Positions 24,557-36,500 of a stretch of DNA of 64,000 nucleotides are shown piece after piece. Position numbers and translations under genes: made by a program. How positions within the stretch are numbered: the stretch's first letter is position 1; each line of letters begins with the position of its first letter. The notes beneath the pieces are model-generated. The model was not told the origin of the DNA. It did no database searches and saw only the letters and a list, made by a program, of their open reading frames with translations. Origin of the DNA: an uncultured Litoreibacter sp. (GTDB taxonomy: Bacteria > Pseudomonadota > Alphaproteobacteria > Rhodobacterales > Rhodobacteraceae). Where the stretch lies: positions 682,001 through 746,000 of the forward strand of contig CANLOU010000002.1 of the NCBI GenBank assembly GCA_947492995.1. Direction: 5' to 3'.

Positions 24557-27500
24557 ATGACCAAGTTAATAGACGCGGTTCACCGCGTGGCCTTTGGCTG
24601 TATGTCCTTGCTTGCTGTCGGCTTTGCTGCGGGGCTGGGTTTGACTACCTCTGCGGCGCAGGCGACCACGTTTACCACCACGGTTCCGGGCACCACGATC
24701 ACCTTGCCGGAAGACTATCCGGAGGCCGGCGGCGTTGCGATCGTCATGGTGGGTATCAACGGCAACGTCTATTATCAGTTCTCGGACCCTGAAAACGCGT
24801 TTGTCGGGTTCAACAACCGCGCCAACCGGGACGAGTTGGAGGGCAACCCCTTCACCGTCAACGATCCGATTACGTTGAATTGCGGGTTTAGTAGCTGCCG
24901 GGACTATTTTGGCGGCGGTCTGGCGCGTGTCCATATTCGGTTCTCGGCCTATGATGGCGACACGCAGGTCGGCGGCTTTGACCAAAATGACATCACATTG
25001 CGCGTCAACGGCTTTGACGTAGGCAACTGGTCTGGGCGCACGACGGAGCGCACAAACACCAACGGGACCGTGTCACAGGGCTTTGTGAACGGGTTCGGGA
25101 ACAACACATTCAATACGGGCTGGTTCGATTCCACCAACCCCGCCTTGCTGAACAGCTTGCTGGACACCGGCACGACCACAACGCAGGTGTTCGACCGCGA
25201 CCCCAACGACAACTACTGGGACTTCCAGCGCGGCCCGCGGCTGAGCCGTGACGAGATCCGGACCGTTGCACCGGGCTACACCATCGAAAAAACCGCAAAC
25301 CCGCTGACCTATTCTGATGTCGACGACACGGTTCAATACACCTACCAGATCGCCAATATCGGATCGGTCTTCATCCGCAACCTCTCGGTTGAAGATGACA
25401 AGATCGACGAGGGGGCGAACCCTATCGTCTGTGACAAAACCACCATCGAGCCGCGCCCGTTTGGCGATGCGCGTGGGCCTGACACCGCGACATGTACCGT
25501 GACCTACACGGTCACGCAGGACGACATAGACAACGGCTCTGTCGTCAACACGGCGATCGGCGAAGGCGACCCTGACGAGGGGGTTTTGGGGGCCGTGTCA
25601 GACGACGCGATCATCACCGGGCCAGCCGCCGACCCAAGTCTGAATGTCGTAAAGACATCCGTGCTGGACGGTGGCGGACCGGGGTTCGGGGCGGCGGGGA
25701 CGACCGTGCCCTACGTCATCACCGCCACCAATGACGGCAACGTCACGTTAACAGACGTGGTGCTGACGGACGATTTGATCCCGTCGTTTTCATGCACCAT
25801 TCCCGAGCTGGAACCGGGCGAGAGCGACAGCTGCTCGGTTGACTACACCGTTTTGCAATCCGACGTGGACGCGTTTGCGGTCTCGGGCACCGAACTTGTC
25901 AACACAGGCCGCGGGCGGGCGACCGCGGCGCGCGGCCCCAACCCGACGGGTTTCGGACCGGGCGAATTTGACGAAGACCAAATCCCGGGCCAACCGGCGG
26001 CCCCGTCCTTCACGCTGGCCAAGACCGCCCTGACCGGAACCTACGCCGCCGTCAACGACACGTTGCAATACAATGTCGAGATCACCAACACGGGCAACGT
26101 CACCTTCCCGCAGGCCCCGACCGTGACCGACAGCCTTGGCGTCCCCGTCAACTGCCCGGCAGGCCCTGTGGCGCCCAACACGTCGATCACCTGTACCGTC
26201 AGCTATGACGTGTCGCAGGGCGACATCAATGACGGGCAGGTGGACAACACCGTGACGGCCGACATCACCGTGGGCGGCGTGGCCGCGCCGACCCAGACGG
26301 CAAGCGCAACCGTCACCGCCACCCGCACGACGGGGCTGAGTTTGGTCAAACAGTTGGCGGCGAGCTCGCCCACCAGCTTTGACGACATCAACCAGACGAT
26401 CAGCTACGAATATGTGCTGACCAACACCGGCAACGTCACCCTGGAGACCCCGAGCGTGACGGATGACAACGTCACCGTGGCCTGCGGGCCGACGGAGATT
26501 TTGCCGGACACCTCAATCACTTGTACCGCCACCGACAGCACCGAGCAGGAAGACCTGGACGCAGGCGGGCTGACCAACGAGGCGACAGCGCAGGCCATCA
26601 CCGCGGGTCTCGCCGGTGGCGACACGGTGACCTCCACCACGGAAACGCTGACCGTGCCAGCGGTGCTGGAACCCGCCCTGACGCTGTTGAAGGAAGGGCC
26701 AGCCACCCCGCCGGCCTTCACCCTGAACGAAGAGGTCATCTACACCTACACCGTGACCAACAGCGGCAATGTGGCATTGACCGGCAACATCACCGTCACC
26801 GACGACAAGATCGGCACCTTCGCATGTTTTGATGGCCCGCTGGCGCGGGGGGCGTCGGACAGCTGCACGGCCAGCTATTTCCTCGACGCAGATGACCTGG
26901 GGTCGGGCATTGTCACCAACACGGCGACCGCCACGGATGGCACTGTGACGTCCCCGTCCAGCAGCGTCACGATCTCGAACGCGGCGACGCCCGAGGTCAC
27001 CATTGCCAAGGCGGCGTTGACCAGCCCGATTGGCGCGACGGATACCTCTGTTACCTATGAGTTCACCGTGACCAACACGGGGACCGCGACGCTGGTCGAG
27101 GCGTTTTCGCCGATCACCATCAACGATGCCAAGCTGCCGGGCGGGGCCCTTGCCTGCCCGATGCCGCCGCCGTTCGTTTTGATCCCAACCGCATCCTATA
27201 CCTGCCAGGGTACCTATACCGGCGTCTCGCAAGAAGAGCGTGATGCTGGCGAGGTGGTCAATGTGGCGACCGCATCCTTCCCCTTCAGCTCGGGCGGGGT
27301 GACGCAGACGATCACGTCGGACAGCGCGACCGCCACGACGCCGATCACCGAGGACCTGAATTTCACCTTCACAAAGGACCAAGATGGCGACGACACGTTC
27401 CTCGCGGTCAATGAGGTGCTGGACTACACATTCACGGTGACCAACACGGGCAACGTCACGATTGCGTCTATCAGCATCACCGACACCAAAATCGCCAATG

Positions 27501-30500
27501 TTGTCTGCCCGATTGCTGATCTGGCTCCGGGCGACAGCGACACCTGTAGCGCGCAGTACACGGTCATGCAGGCAGACGTGGACGCGGGCACGATTGTCAA
27601 CAACGCGACCGCAACTGGGGCGAGCGATCAGGGATCGCAATTTACGCCGCCTGTGGCCACGGACACCTCGACGCTTGATCCGGCGGGCGACATCAGCAGT
27701 CTGGTTGTCACCAAGTCCCCCAATGTCGCGGCCTTCGCTGCGGCGGGCGAGATCATCACCTACACAATCGACGTTTTCAATGACGGCACCAAGACGCTGA
27801 CGAACACGACGGTCACCGACATTCTGGACCCAACCTATAGCTGCACGATCCCAACGATTGCGCCGATGACGAATTTCGACCTGTGCAGCTTCACCTATGA
27901 GGTGCAGCAATCCGACATTGATGCCGGTCAGATCGACAACATGGCCGCCGCCGCAAATGCGGCCCTGCCGACGCCGTCCGAAAGCCCGATTGTGACCGTA
28001 CCGGGACCGGCTCGCGAAGCAGAGCTGGAAATCGAGAAAGTTGCCCGCAGCGGCTACACCAATGTGGGCGACGACATTGTCTTCGACATCCGCGTCCGCA
28101 ACACCGGCAACGTCACCATGACGGGCGTCAACGTGGAAGACGCATCGGTCTTTTCGCCAGCGCAGACCTGTGCGGTCGGTGACATTGCGCCCGGCTTTGA
28201 CCAGATTGTGTGCTCGCTGACATATACCGTGGACCAGGACGATCTGGACCGTGGTTTTGTGGACAATACCGCGACAGTTGCAGGCGTTGGGGCGGATGGC
28301 ACCTCGATCAATGAAAGCGCCGACGAGCGGTCAGACGGGCCTGCCGCCAACCCGATGATTTCGGTCGACAAGGTTGCCGCACAGCCGAGTTACACCAGCG
28401 CGACCGACAGCTTCGATTTCACCTTCACCGTGACCAATACCGGCAATGTGACCCTGACCAATATCGAGCTGGTCGACACAGATGCCGACGGCGAAACCTT
28501 CCGCTGTTTCGTGGACAACCTGCCGCCACTGCCTGCCGCGAACAGCACGGCCGTGTGTACAGGCGGCGCGGCGATGGCGTTCACCAAGACGTTTGACCAA
28601 GCCGATGTTGACGCGGGCAGTTACACCAACACCGCCGTTGTGACGGGCGAAAGCCTTGTGGGCGGCGTGGGCGTGACAGATGACGACCCCGAGACCGTGA
28701 CCGGTCCGGTGCAGACCCTGACCCTTGATCTGGACAAGCGCGAAACCTTTGGCGCGACCTTTGCCGAGGTGGGCGAGATCATCACCTACGAATATGACGT
28801 CACCAACACCTCGAACATCACGGTGACGGGCGCAATCACGATCAGCGACAGCGTGACGTCGCGCAGCCCGGCGGTCGACGTGCCGGTAAGCTGCCCCGCG
28901 ATCCCCGCGGGCGGGCTTGCCCCGGGCGATGTGCTGACCTGCGAGGCCAGCTATGTCGTGACGCAGGAAGATCTGGACAACAACGCGGTAACCAACTCGG
29001 CCACGGCGTCGGTGTCGCAACGGATAAATGGCGGGGCGACCCTGACGGTCAGCACCTCGGCCCCCGACAGCGAAACTGTCAATGCCGCGCAAGCGCCCGA
29101 ATTCGAGCTGAGCAAAGCCATCAAGGCGGGGTCCGCGACCACCTACACCAATGTCGGCGACGAGGTGACGTTTGAATACACCGTGACCAACACCGGCAAC
29201 ATCACCCTGACCCAGCCCATCACTGTTACAGACGACCAGATTACGGCCACCACCACCTGCGGTCCATTGCCCATCGCCCCGGGCGACAGCGTGACCTGCG
29301 AGCTGGTTTGGACGGCCGAGCAGCAAGACATCAATGACGGGCAGATCACCAATATCGCCACGGCGTCGAGCCCCGAAGTGCCGCTGGACGCCAGCGACGA
29401 CTTTACCACGGCGGCCCTGCAGCAGCCGGGGCTTGCGATGGTCAAGACCAACACCGGCGGCAGCTTCGTGTTCACGCCGCCCCCCGGGCCGTTTGACGAC
29501 CTGACCTATGACTACGTCATCACCAACACGGGCAACACCAGCATCGACACCGCGTTGATCTCCGTGAATGACAGCCGCATTTCCACCGTCACATGCCCAG
29601 CGGGCGGCGGCATTCTGGAACCCCTGCGCATTGACCCGACCGCGCAATATGTGTGTACGGCGACCTACCGGGTGACCTTCAACGACAGCCAATTGGGCGA
29701 GGTCACCAACCTTGCAACCGCCACCGATGGCACGACCACCAGCCCGCAAGTGGCGGAAACCGTCCCCTCGGATGCGGTGCCATCCCTCGACATTGTCAAA
29801 AGCGTCATCAGCGGCGCGGATTTCGACGAAGTGGGCGACGAGGTCGTCTACGAATTTGCGGTGACCAACACCACCAATGGCGGCGGCGCGACCTTCACCG
29901 AACCGGTCAACATCGTGGATGACAAGATCGGCGCGGAATTTGAGTGCTTTGCACCGACCCCGGCCAACCCGTTCAACCCGACAGAGACCGAAACCTGCCA
30001 GGCCAGCTACTTCATCACGCAAGCTGATCTGGACGCGGGCGAGGTGGTGAATGAAGCCACCGCCAACACCATCTTTGCGCCGTTGAGCGACAACCCCGTG
30101 ACCGTTGTGTCCGCCCCGGACACCGCAACCATTGGCGGCATCGAAGACCCCGAGCTGACGGTCGTCAAATCGGTGACGGGCGGCGACGTAGACCCAGCGG
30201 TCGGCGACACCATCCAATACACGATTGTGACGCAGAACACCGGTAACCAGACCATCCGCCAGGTGATGGTGTCGGACCCGAAAATCCCGGTGCTGACCTG
30301 TACCGTGGATGATGGGGCAGGGGCCCAGGTGCCGGCACCGGCCAATGTGGTGCTGCTGCCCGACGAGATTTTGACCTGCGTGGGCGATTACGAAGTGACG
30401 CAAGTGGATCTTGACGCCCAGCAGGTGGTCAACATTGCCTCCGCCATGGGCAACGACCCTGACGGGCAAAACGTCCCGGCCAGCGATGAAAACACCTTTG

Positions 30501-33500
30501 AGGCGGTCGCCCCTCCGGCGCCGGTTCTGACGGTCACCAAACGTGTGGACCCCGTGCCTTTGTCGGGTGACCCGGCCTATGCCGGCGTCGATCAAGTTGT
30601 GAATTTTATCATCGAAGTGACTAATAACGGCAATGTCACCGTGGACAGCATCTCGGTGGTCGACACGGCCACTACCGTCAATGCACCGACGCCGGCCACC
30701 TGCGATGTGGGGACGTTGGCCCCGGGCGAGACGTTTGACAGCTGCATGTTCTCGGTCGTGGTCACGCAGGACGAGATTGATGACGGATCGTTCGACAACA
30801 CGGGCACAGCCACCGGAACGCCGCGCCCGGGCGGCTCGGTCGAGGGCGACGTGACCATCACCGTGGTCGGCCCCGAAGCGGAGCCCGCCTTTGCGATGTC
30901 GAAAACCGCGGATGTCAGCGAATTCAACGCGGTCGGTGATGAAATCACCTACACCTATATCGTCGGCAACGCGGGCAACGTGACGCTGTTTGCGCCGCCG
31001 CTGCTGGAAGATGACAAGATCGGCACCGTGACATGCCCGGCGTTCGGGCCATCCGGTCTGGCCCCGCTGGACTTTGTGGAATGTACGGCGGTCTACACCG
31101 TCACGCAGGACAACGTGGACGCGGGATTTGTCACCAACGTGGCCACCGTGCGAAGCACCGAAGTCACCACTCCCGAAGAAGCGACAGAGACCGTGGAGGC
31201 CGTGCGCGCGCCGTCGATGACGCTGCTCAAGACGCCTTCGATCACGGTAGATGCCGCCGAGGGCGATGTCATCGAATACACCTACACCGTCACAAACACT
31301 GGCAATACCCGTCTGTTCGACGTGGCCGTGACCGACGCGCAGACCAGCGCAGACGGCACCAACGCGCTGACCATTGCGGGCGACCAGCTGGTGACGGATA
31401 CAGGCGAGCTAAACAATTCGACCGATGGCGGCGCGAATGGCAGCTGGGACGTTCTGGCCCCCGGTGACGTGGTTGAATTCACCGCCAGCTACAGTGTCAC
31501 CCAAGCGGATGTGGATGCGGGCAATCCGCTGACCAATGATGCGGGCGTCAGCGCGACCGGGCCACCGGGCACCGAGGTCGACCCCGAAACGGCCAGCGTC
31601 TCTGTTCCGGTCGAAGAGGCCACTCCGCTGTTGGAGGCGGTCAAACTGATCGCCAATTCCACGGGCTCCGAGGCCGGAGACACCGTCACATTCTCCATCA
31701 CGGTGACCAACACGGGCAATGTGACGCTTGATGCGCCGGAACTGACCGACACGCTGACACGCACCGATGGGACGCCCCTGAGCGTCACCACCGGGCCGGA
31801 CTGGGACACTGTCGATACCGGGCTTGCGGGCCAGCTGGACGTTGACGAGACATGGACCTACGAGGCGACGTACATCCTTGAGCAGGCCGATATTGATGCC
31901 GGTGGTGTGGCCAACCAAATTCTTGCCGAAAGCGCCGGGCCAGACGGAACACCGACGCAGGATCAATCCGGCAATGGCCTGCCAGGTGGCGATGACGCCC
32001 CGACGGTGTTCTCGGTCCCTGCGGCACCTGCGATATCGGGCGAGAAAACCATCACCTCGACCACCGTTGCGGTCGGCGAGTTGGTCACTTTCAGGATTGT
32101 TGTGACCAATGACGGCAACGTCACCTTGACCGGCGTGAATGCCGATGACGACACGCTGACACGGTCTGACCCCGCAAACACCCCGCTGGCTTTGAACTCT
32201 GGGCCAAGTTTCCAGTCGTCAAGCGAAGGCTCGCCGTCGGGCACGCTGTTACCGCAGGAATCTGCCACCTATGTGGCCAGCTACCGTTTGGTGCAGGAAG
32301 ACATTGATGCAGGCGGCATCTCGAACACCGCCACCGTTGTTGGCCAGCCGCCGCTTGGCGCGCCGATCAGCGATGTGACCGATAATGGGGATGATGGCGA
32401 CGGCAACACCGAGGATGACCCGACAGAGCTGGTGATCGAGGCGGACCCGGTCTTGTCCATTGCCAAAACGCTGGCCGCTGGCGAGCCGGGCAATTTCGAC
32501 ACCTTGAACCAAGAAATCTTCTTTGACTTCACCATCACCAACGAGGGCAACGTCACGTTGGACGGGCCCTTTACCGTCGCCGATGCGTTGATCGAAGCGC
32601 AAGGAAATGCGGTGACCTGTCCGGCCGGGCCGTTGGCCCCGATGGGCGAGCTGGTTTGCACGGGGTCCTACTTTGTTGAGCAAGATGACCTTGACGAGGG
32701 CTCGCTGACCAATGCGGCGACCGGCTCTGACGAAGGGACTGACACGCAAAGCCCCGAGGACACGATCACGGTTCCGGCGTTGCAGAACCCATCCATGGCT
32801 GTGGTCAAGGAAGCCGAAGATGTTCCGCCTGCCAATTTCGATGTCGGGCTGGAAGTTGAATACACCTACACAGTCACCAATGACGGCAACACCACGCTGA
32901 CCGACGAGATCACGATTGACGACAACCTGATCGACACGGTCGTGTGCGAAGACCTGCCGGCCGGTGGCCTGATCCCGGGCGAAAGCATCACATGTCTTGG
33001 CACCTATGAGGTGACAGCCGATGATGTGACGCTGTTTACGGTGACCAACCTTGCCTCTTCGACAAGCGGCCCGACCACCAGCCCGCTGGTGTCGGAAACC
33101 ATCCCCAATGATGCCGAGCCGTCGATCAGCATCGTGAAGACGGCTGAGGCAGGGGCGAGCTTCTCGGAAGTTGACGACCCGATCACCTATACGTTCGAGG
33201 TGACAAATGACGGCACACAGGCGTTCGGCAACGACATTTTGATCTTCGACGACAAGCTTGATGGTGGCGAAACCGGGCTGGCCTGCCCATTGCCTGACGG
33301 CGACGACACGCTGAGCGCGGGCCAGACGGTTATTTGCGAATTCACCTATCTGGTCACCCAGGAGGATCTGGACGCGGGCGAGGTGGTCAACGAGGCCTTC
33401 GCGCAGACCACATTTGGCGATCCTGACGACCCGACGCCGGTGACCTCGGCCCCAACGACCGAAACGGTTGATGCGGACACGATGCCCGCGATGACTTTGA

Positions 33501-36500
33501 CCAAAGTGTCGAACCCGAACCCCGCCGGACCGGTGGACAGCACTGTGACCTACACGCTGGTGGCCACAAACACGGGCAACCAAACCCTGAACACGGTGGT
33601 GGTGTCGGACCCTCGCCTGCCGGATCTGGTCTGCGAGGCGGCGACGCTGGGACGCGGCGAAGAACTGCGTTGCGTCGAAGACTACACCGTGACCCAGGCC
33701 GATATTGATGCGGGCGGCATTTCAAACACCGCTGGCGTCACGGGCCAAAACCCGCAAGGGGACCCGGTCGGTGGACCCGATGATCCGATCACGGCGACGG
33801 AAGAAACAGATGTCCCGGACGCGGCACCTGCCGTCACAGTCGAAAAGACCGCAAGCCCGTCCACATTGGGCCCCGTTGGCAGCTTTGTGACCTACAGCTT
33901 CCGCATCGAAAACACCGGTACAACCACGCTGGCCTCGATCCTTGTCGATGATGTGCTGGACACCGGCCCCGCCTGCGAAATCACTTCGCTGGCACCTTTG
34001 GGCGTGGATGATTTCACCTGCTCCTTCATGCTGGAGGTCACGCAGGCCATGGTCGACGCGGGTGAGGTGGAAAACACCGTCACCGTGACCGCAACGGACG
34101 TTTTGGGCAATGATGCCGATGCCAATGACACCGTTGTCACGGACGGGCCCGACAGGGTTCCGGCGCTGGAGGCCACCAAGATCGCCACAACCACGGGGCA
34201 GGCCGTTGGCGAAACCGTCACCTATTTCCTGAGCGTCGAGAACACCGGCAACGTCACGCTGCAATTCCCGGACATCACCGACACGATGAGACGCAATAAC
34301 GGCTCGCCCACCGCGTTGGACGCCCCGTTTGCCTTGACCTCGGGCGATTTGGATGAGGACGGCTTGCTGGATGTGGACGAGACATGGGTGTTCACCGCGC
34401 AACATGAAATAACGCAAAGCGACGTCAATGCAGGCGGGTTCTCCAACGTGGCCGTTGTGACCGCGGATGGGCCACCCGGCACGGACCCGGAAGAGGACAC
34501 CGCAGATGACGGCGACGACAGCGACGGCAATTCCGACGACGACCCGACCGAATTCAACATCACCGCAGAGCCGCAGATTACAACGGTCAAGGCCGTCACC
34601 GGCACCCCGGGCAGCGCGGCAGGTGAATTTGTCAGCTGGTCAATCACAGCGCGCAACACCGGCAATGTGGACATCACGGATGTCGACATCGCCGACACGC
34701 TGACGCGCGCAGATGGAACCAACATCACGCCGGTGCCTGCGCCGGTGAACACCTCGGGCACGACCGACCTGCCTGCTGGCGCGGAAATCGTCTGGACGCT
34801 GACCTATGAGCTGACCCAGGACGATATTGACGCGGGCGGCCTGTCCAACTCGGCCACCGTCACGGGCGAGGCGCCAAATGGCGACACGGTCGAAGACGTG
34901 TCCTCAGATGACGACCCGTTTGATGGCAACAATGACGACGATCCGACAGAGCTGGTGATCCCGGCGGCCCCGGGGCTTGATGTTGTCAAGGCATTGACCA
35001 CCCCGGGCGCGCGCGAGGGCGACACGATTGCCTTTGACATTACCGTCGCCAACACCGGCAACTTGACCCTGACGGGCGTGAGCGTTGCAGACAACCTGTC
35101 GCGTATCGGCGGCGGTGCCCTGACGCCTGACAGCGTGACCTTCCAACCCGTTCCGGGCGGCTCGCCGGAAGGCACGATCGAAGTGGGTGAGAGCGCCACT
35201 TACGAGGTACTTTACACCTTGGTCTTGGCGGATGTGGATGCCGGGGGCGTCTCGAACTCCGCCGTTGCAACGGGGACGACACCGCTGGGCGCGACGCTTT
35301 CGGACACATCGCGTGACGACGACCCTGCTGACGGCAACGACATTGATGACCCCACCCTTGCGGTCATTGCGCCTGCGCCGGAAAACACGCTGACCAAAGT
35401 GTCGAGCGAGATCACTGTGCTTTTCCCGACGGTCTATCAGGTGACCTTCACCATCACCGCGACCAACACCGGCAATATCACCCAAACCGGCTACCAGATC
35501 ACCGACGACCTGTCTGACTTTGAAGGCAGTGCGACAGTGCTGCGTGACGCCCCTTTCGGGATTGCGGTGCGGACCTCTGGCTTTACGGATGGCTCTGTCA
35601 ATGCAGGATTTGACGGGGCAACCGATCCGGACACGCTGGCGGGCAACCCGACACTGGCGCCGGGCGAAAGCGGCACGGTCGAAATCGACGTGGTCTTTCA
35701 GGTCGATCCCGGCACGTCTGTGGGGGAGAACACCGCGAATGTGACCTCTGCGGAGCTGGCGACGCCGACGCCGTCCAATTCGGCAATCGTGCCGATTGTG
35801 GACACCGATGGTGACGGGTCGCCTGACGGGTTCGAAGGATGCACACCGCTGAGCGAGAATGATCGCGATGGCGACGGGATTTGTGACGCAGAAGACTTTG
35901 ACCCCACGGGCTATTTCTACTGCGAGGATGACGGGCGGATATTGCCCGGCGGCTCGATCTCGGTGACCGGGCCTGCGGGCACGCAGACCGGCGTCGGGTT
36001 CTCCAACAACATTCGCATTGTTCAGGACGGTGCGCTGGGGCAGTTCTCGTTCTTCGTGACACGACCGGGCACCTACACGCTGAACGCGACCTATCCGCCA
36101 TTGGGCGTGCAAAGCACGACCCGGCTGACATCGGGCCTTGTGGATGCAACGACGCTGTTGCCTGCCAACCCGGCGTCGCTTGGCGGCTCGGAAGTGGGCA
36201 ATTCAAACGTGCTGTCCGACTTCTCGGCGGGGGGGAACACGTTCTACACCTCCTTCACTTTTGAGGCCGGAGACCCGCTGATTATCAACAACAACCTGCC
36301 GCTGGAAAACTGTCAGGGCATCCCTGATATTCTGGCGACCAAGCAGGCGGATCGCGACAGCGCGGTCTTTGGCGAGACCGTCAATTTCACGCTGAGCTTC
36401 ACCAACAACACGTCAAACACGCTGAACAATGTCAGCTATGTCGATCTGTTGCCTGCGGGCATGTTGTACACGCCCGGCACCGGCGCAGTTGACGGCGTAT

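Noticed and set aside
24360-24560. A 66-codon GTG frame overlapping the giant gene start by ATGA
   Set aside because: No SD before the GTG and no recognisable sequence; the overlap alone is not enough to call a coupled small gene.
28331-30595. A 754-codon minus-strand open frame inside the giant DUF7507 gene (also 26513-27910 and 34904-36112)
   Set aside because: Antisense shadow of the repeat codons; the translation is rich in His/Arg/Gly with no domain pattern.
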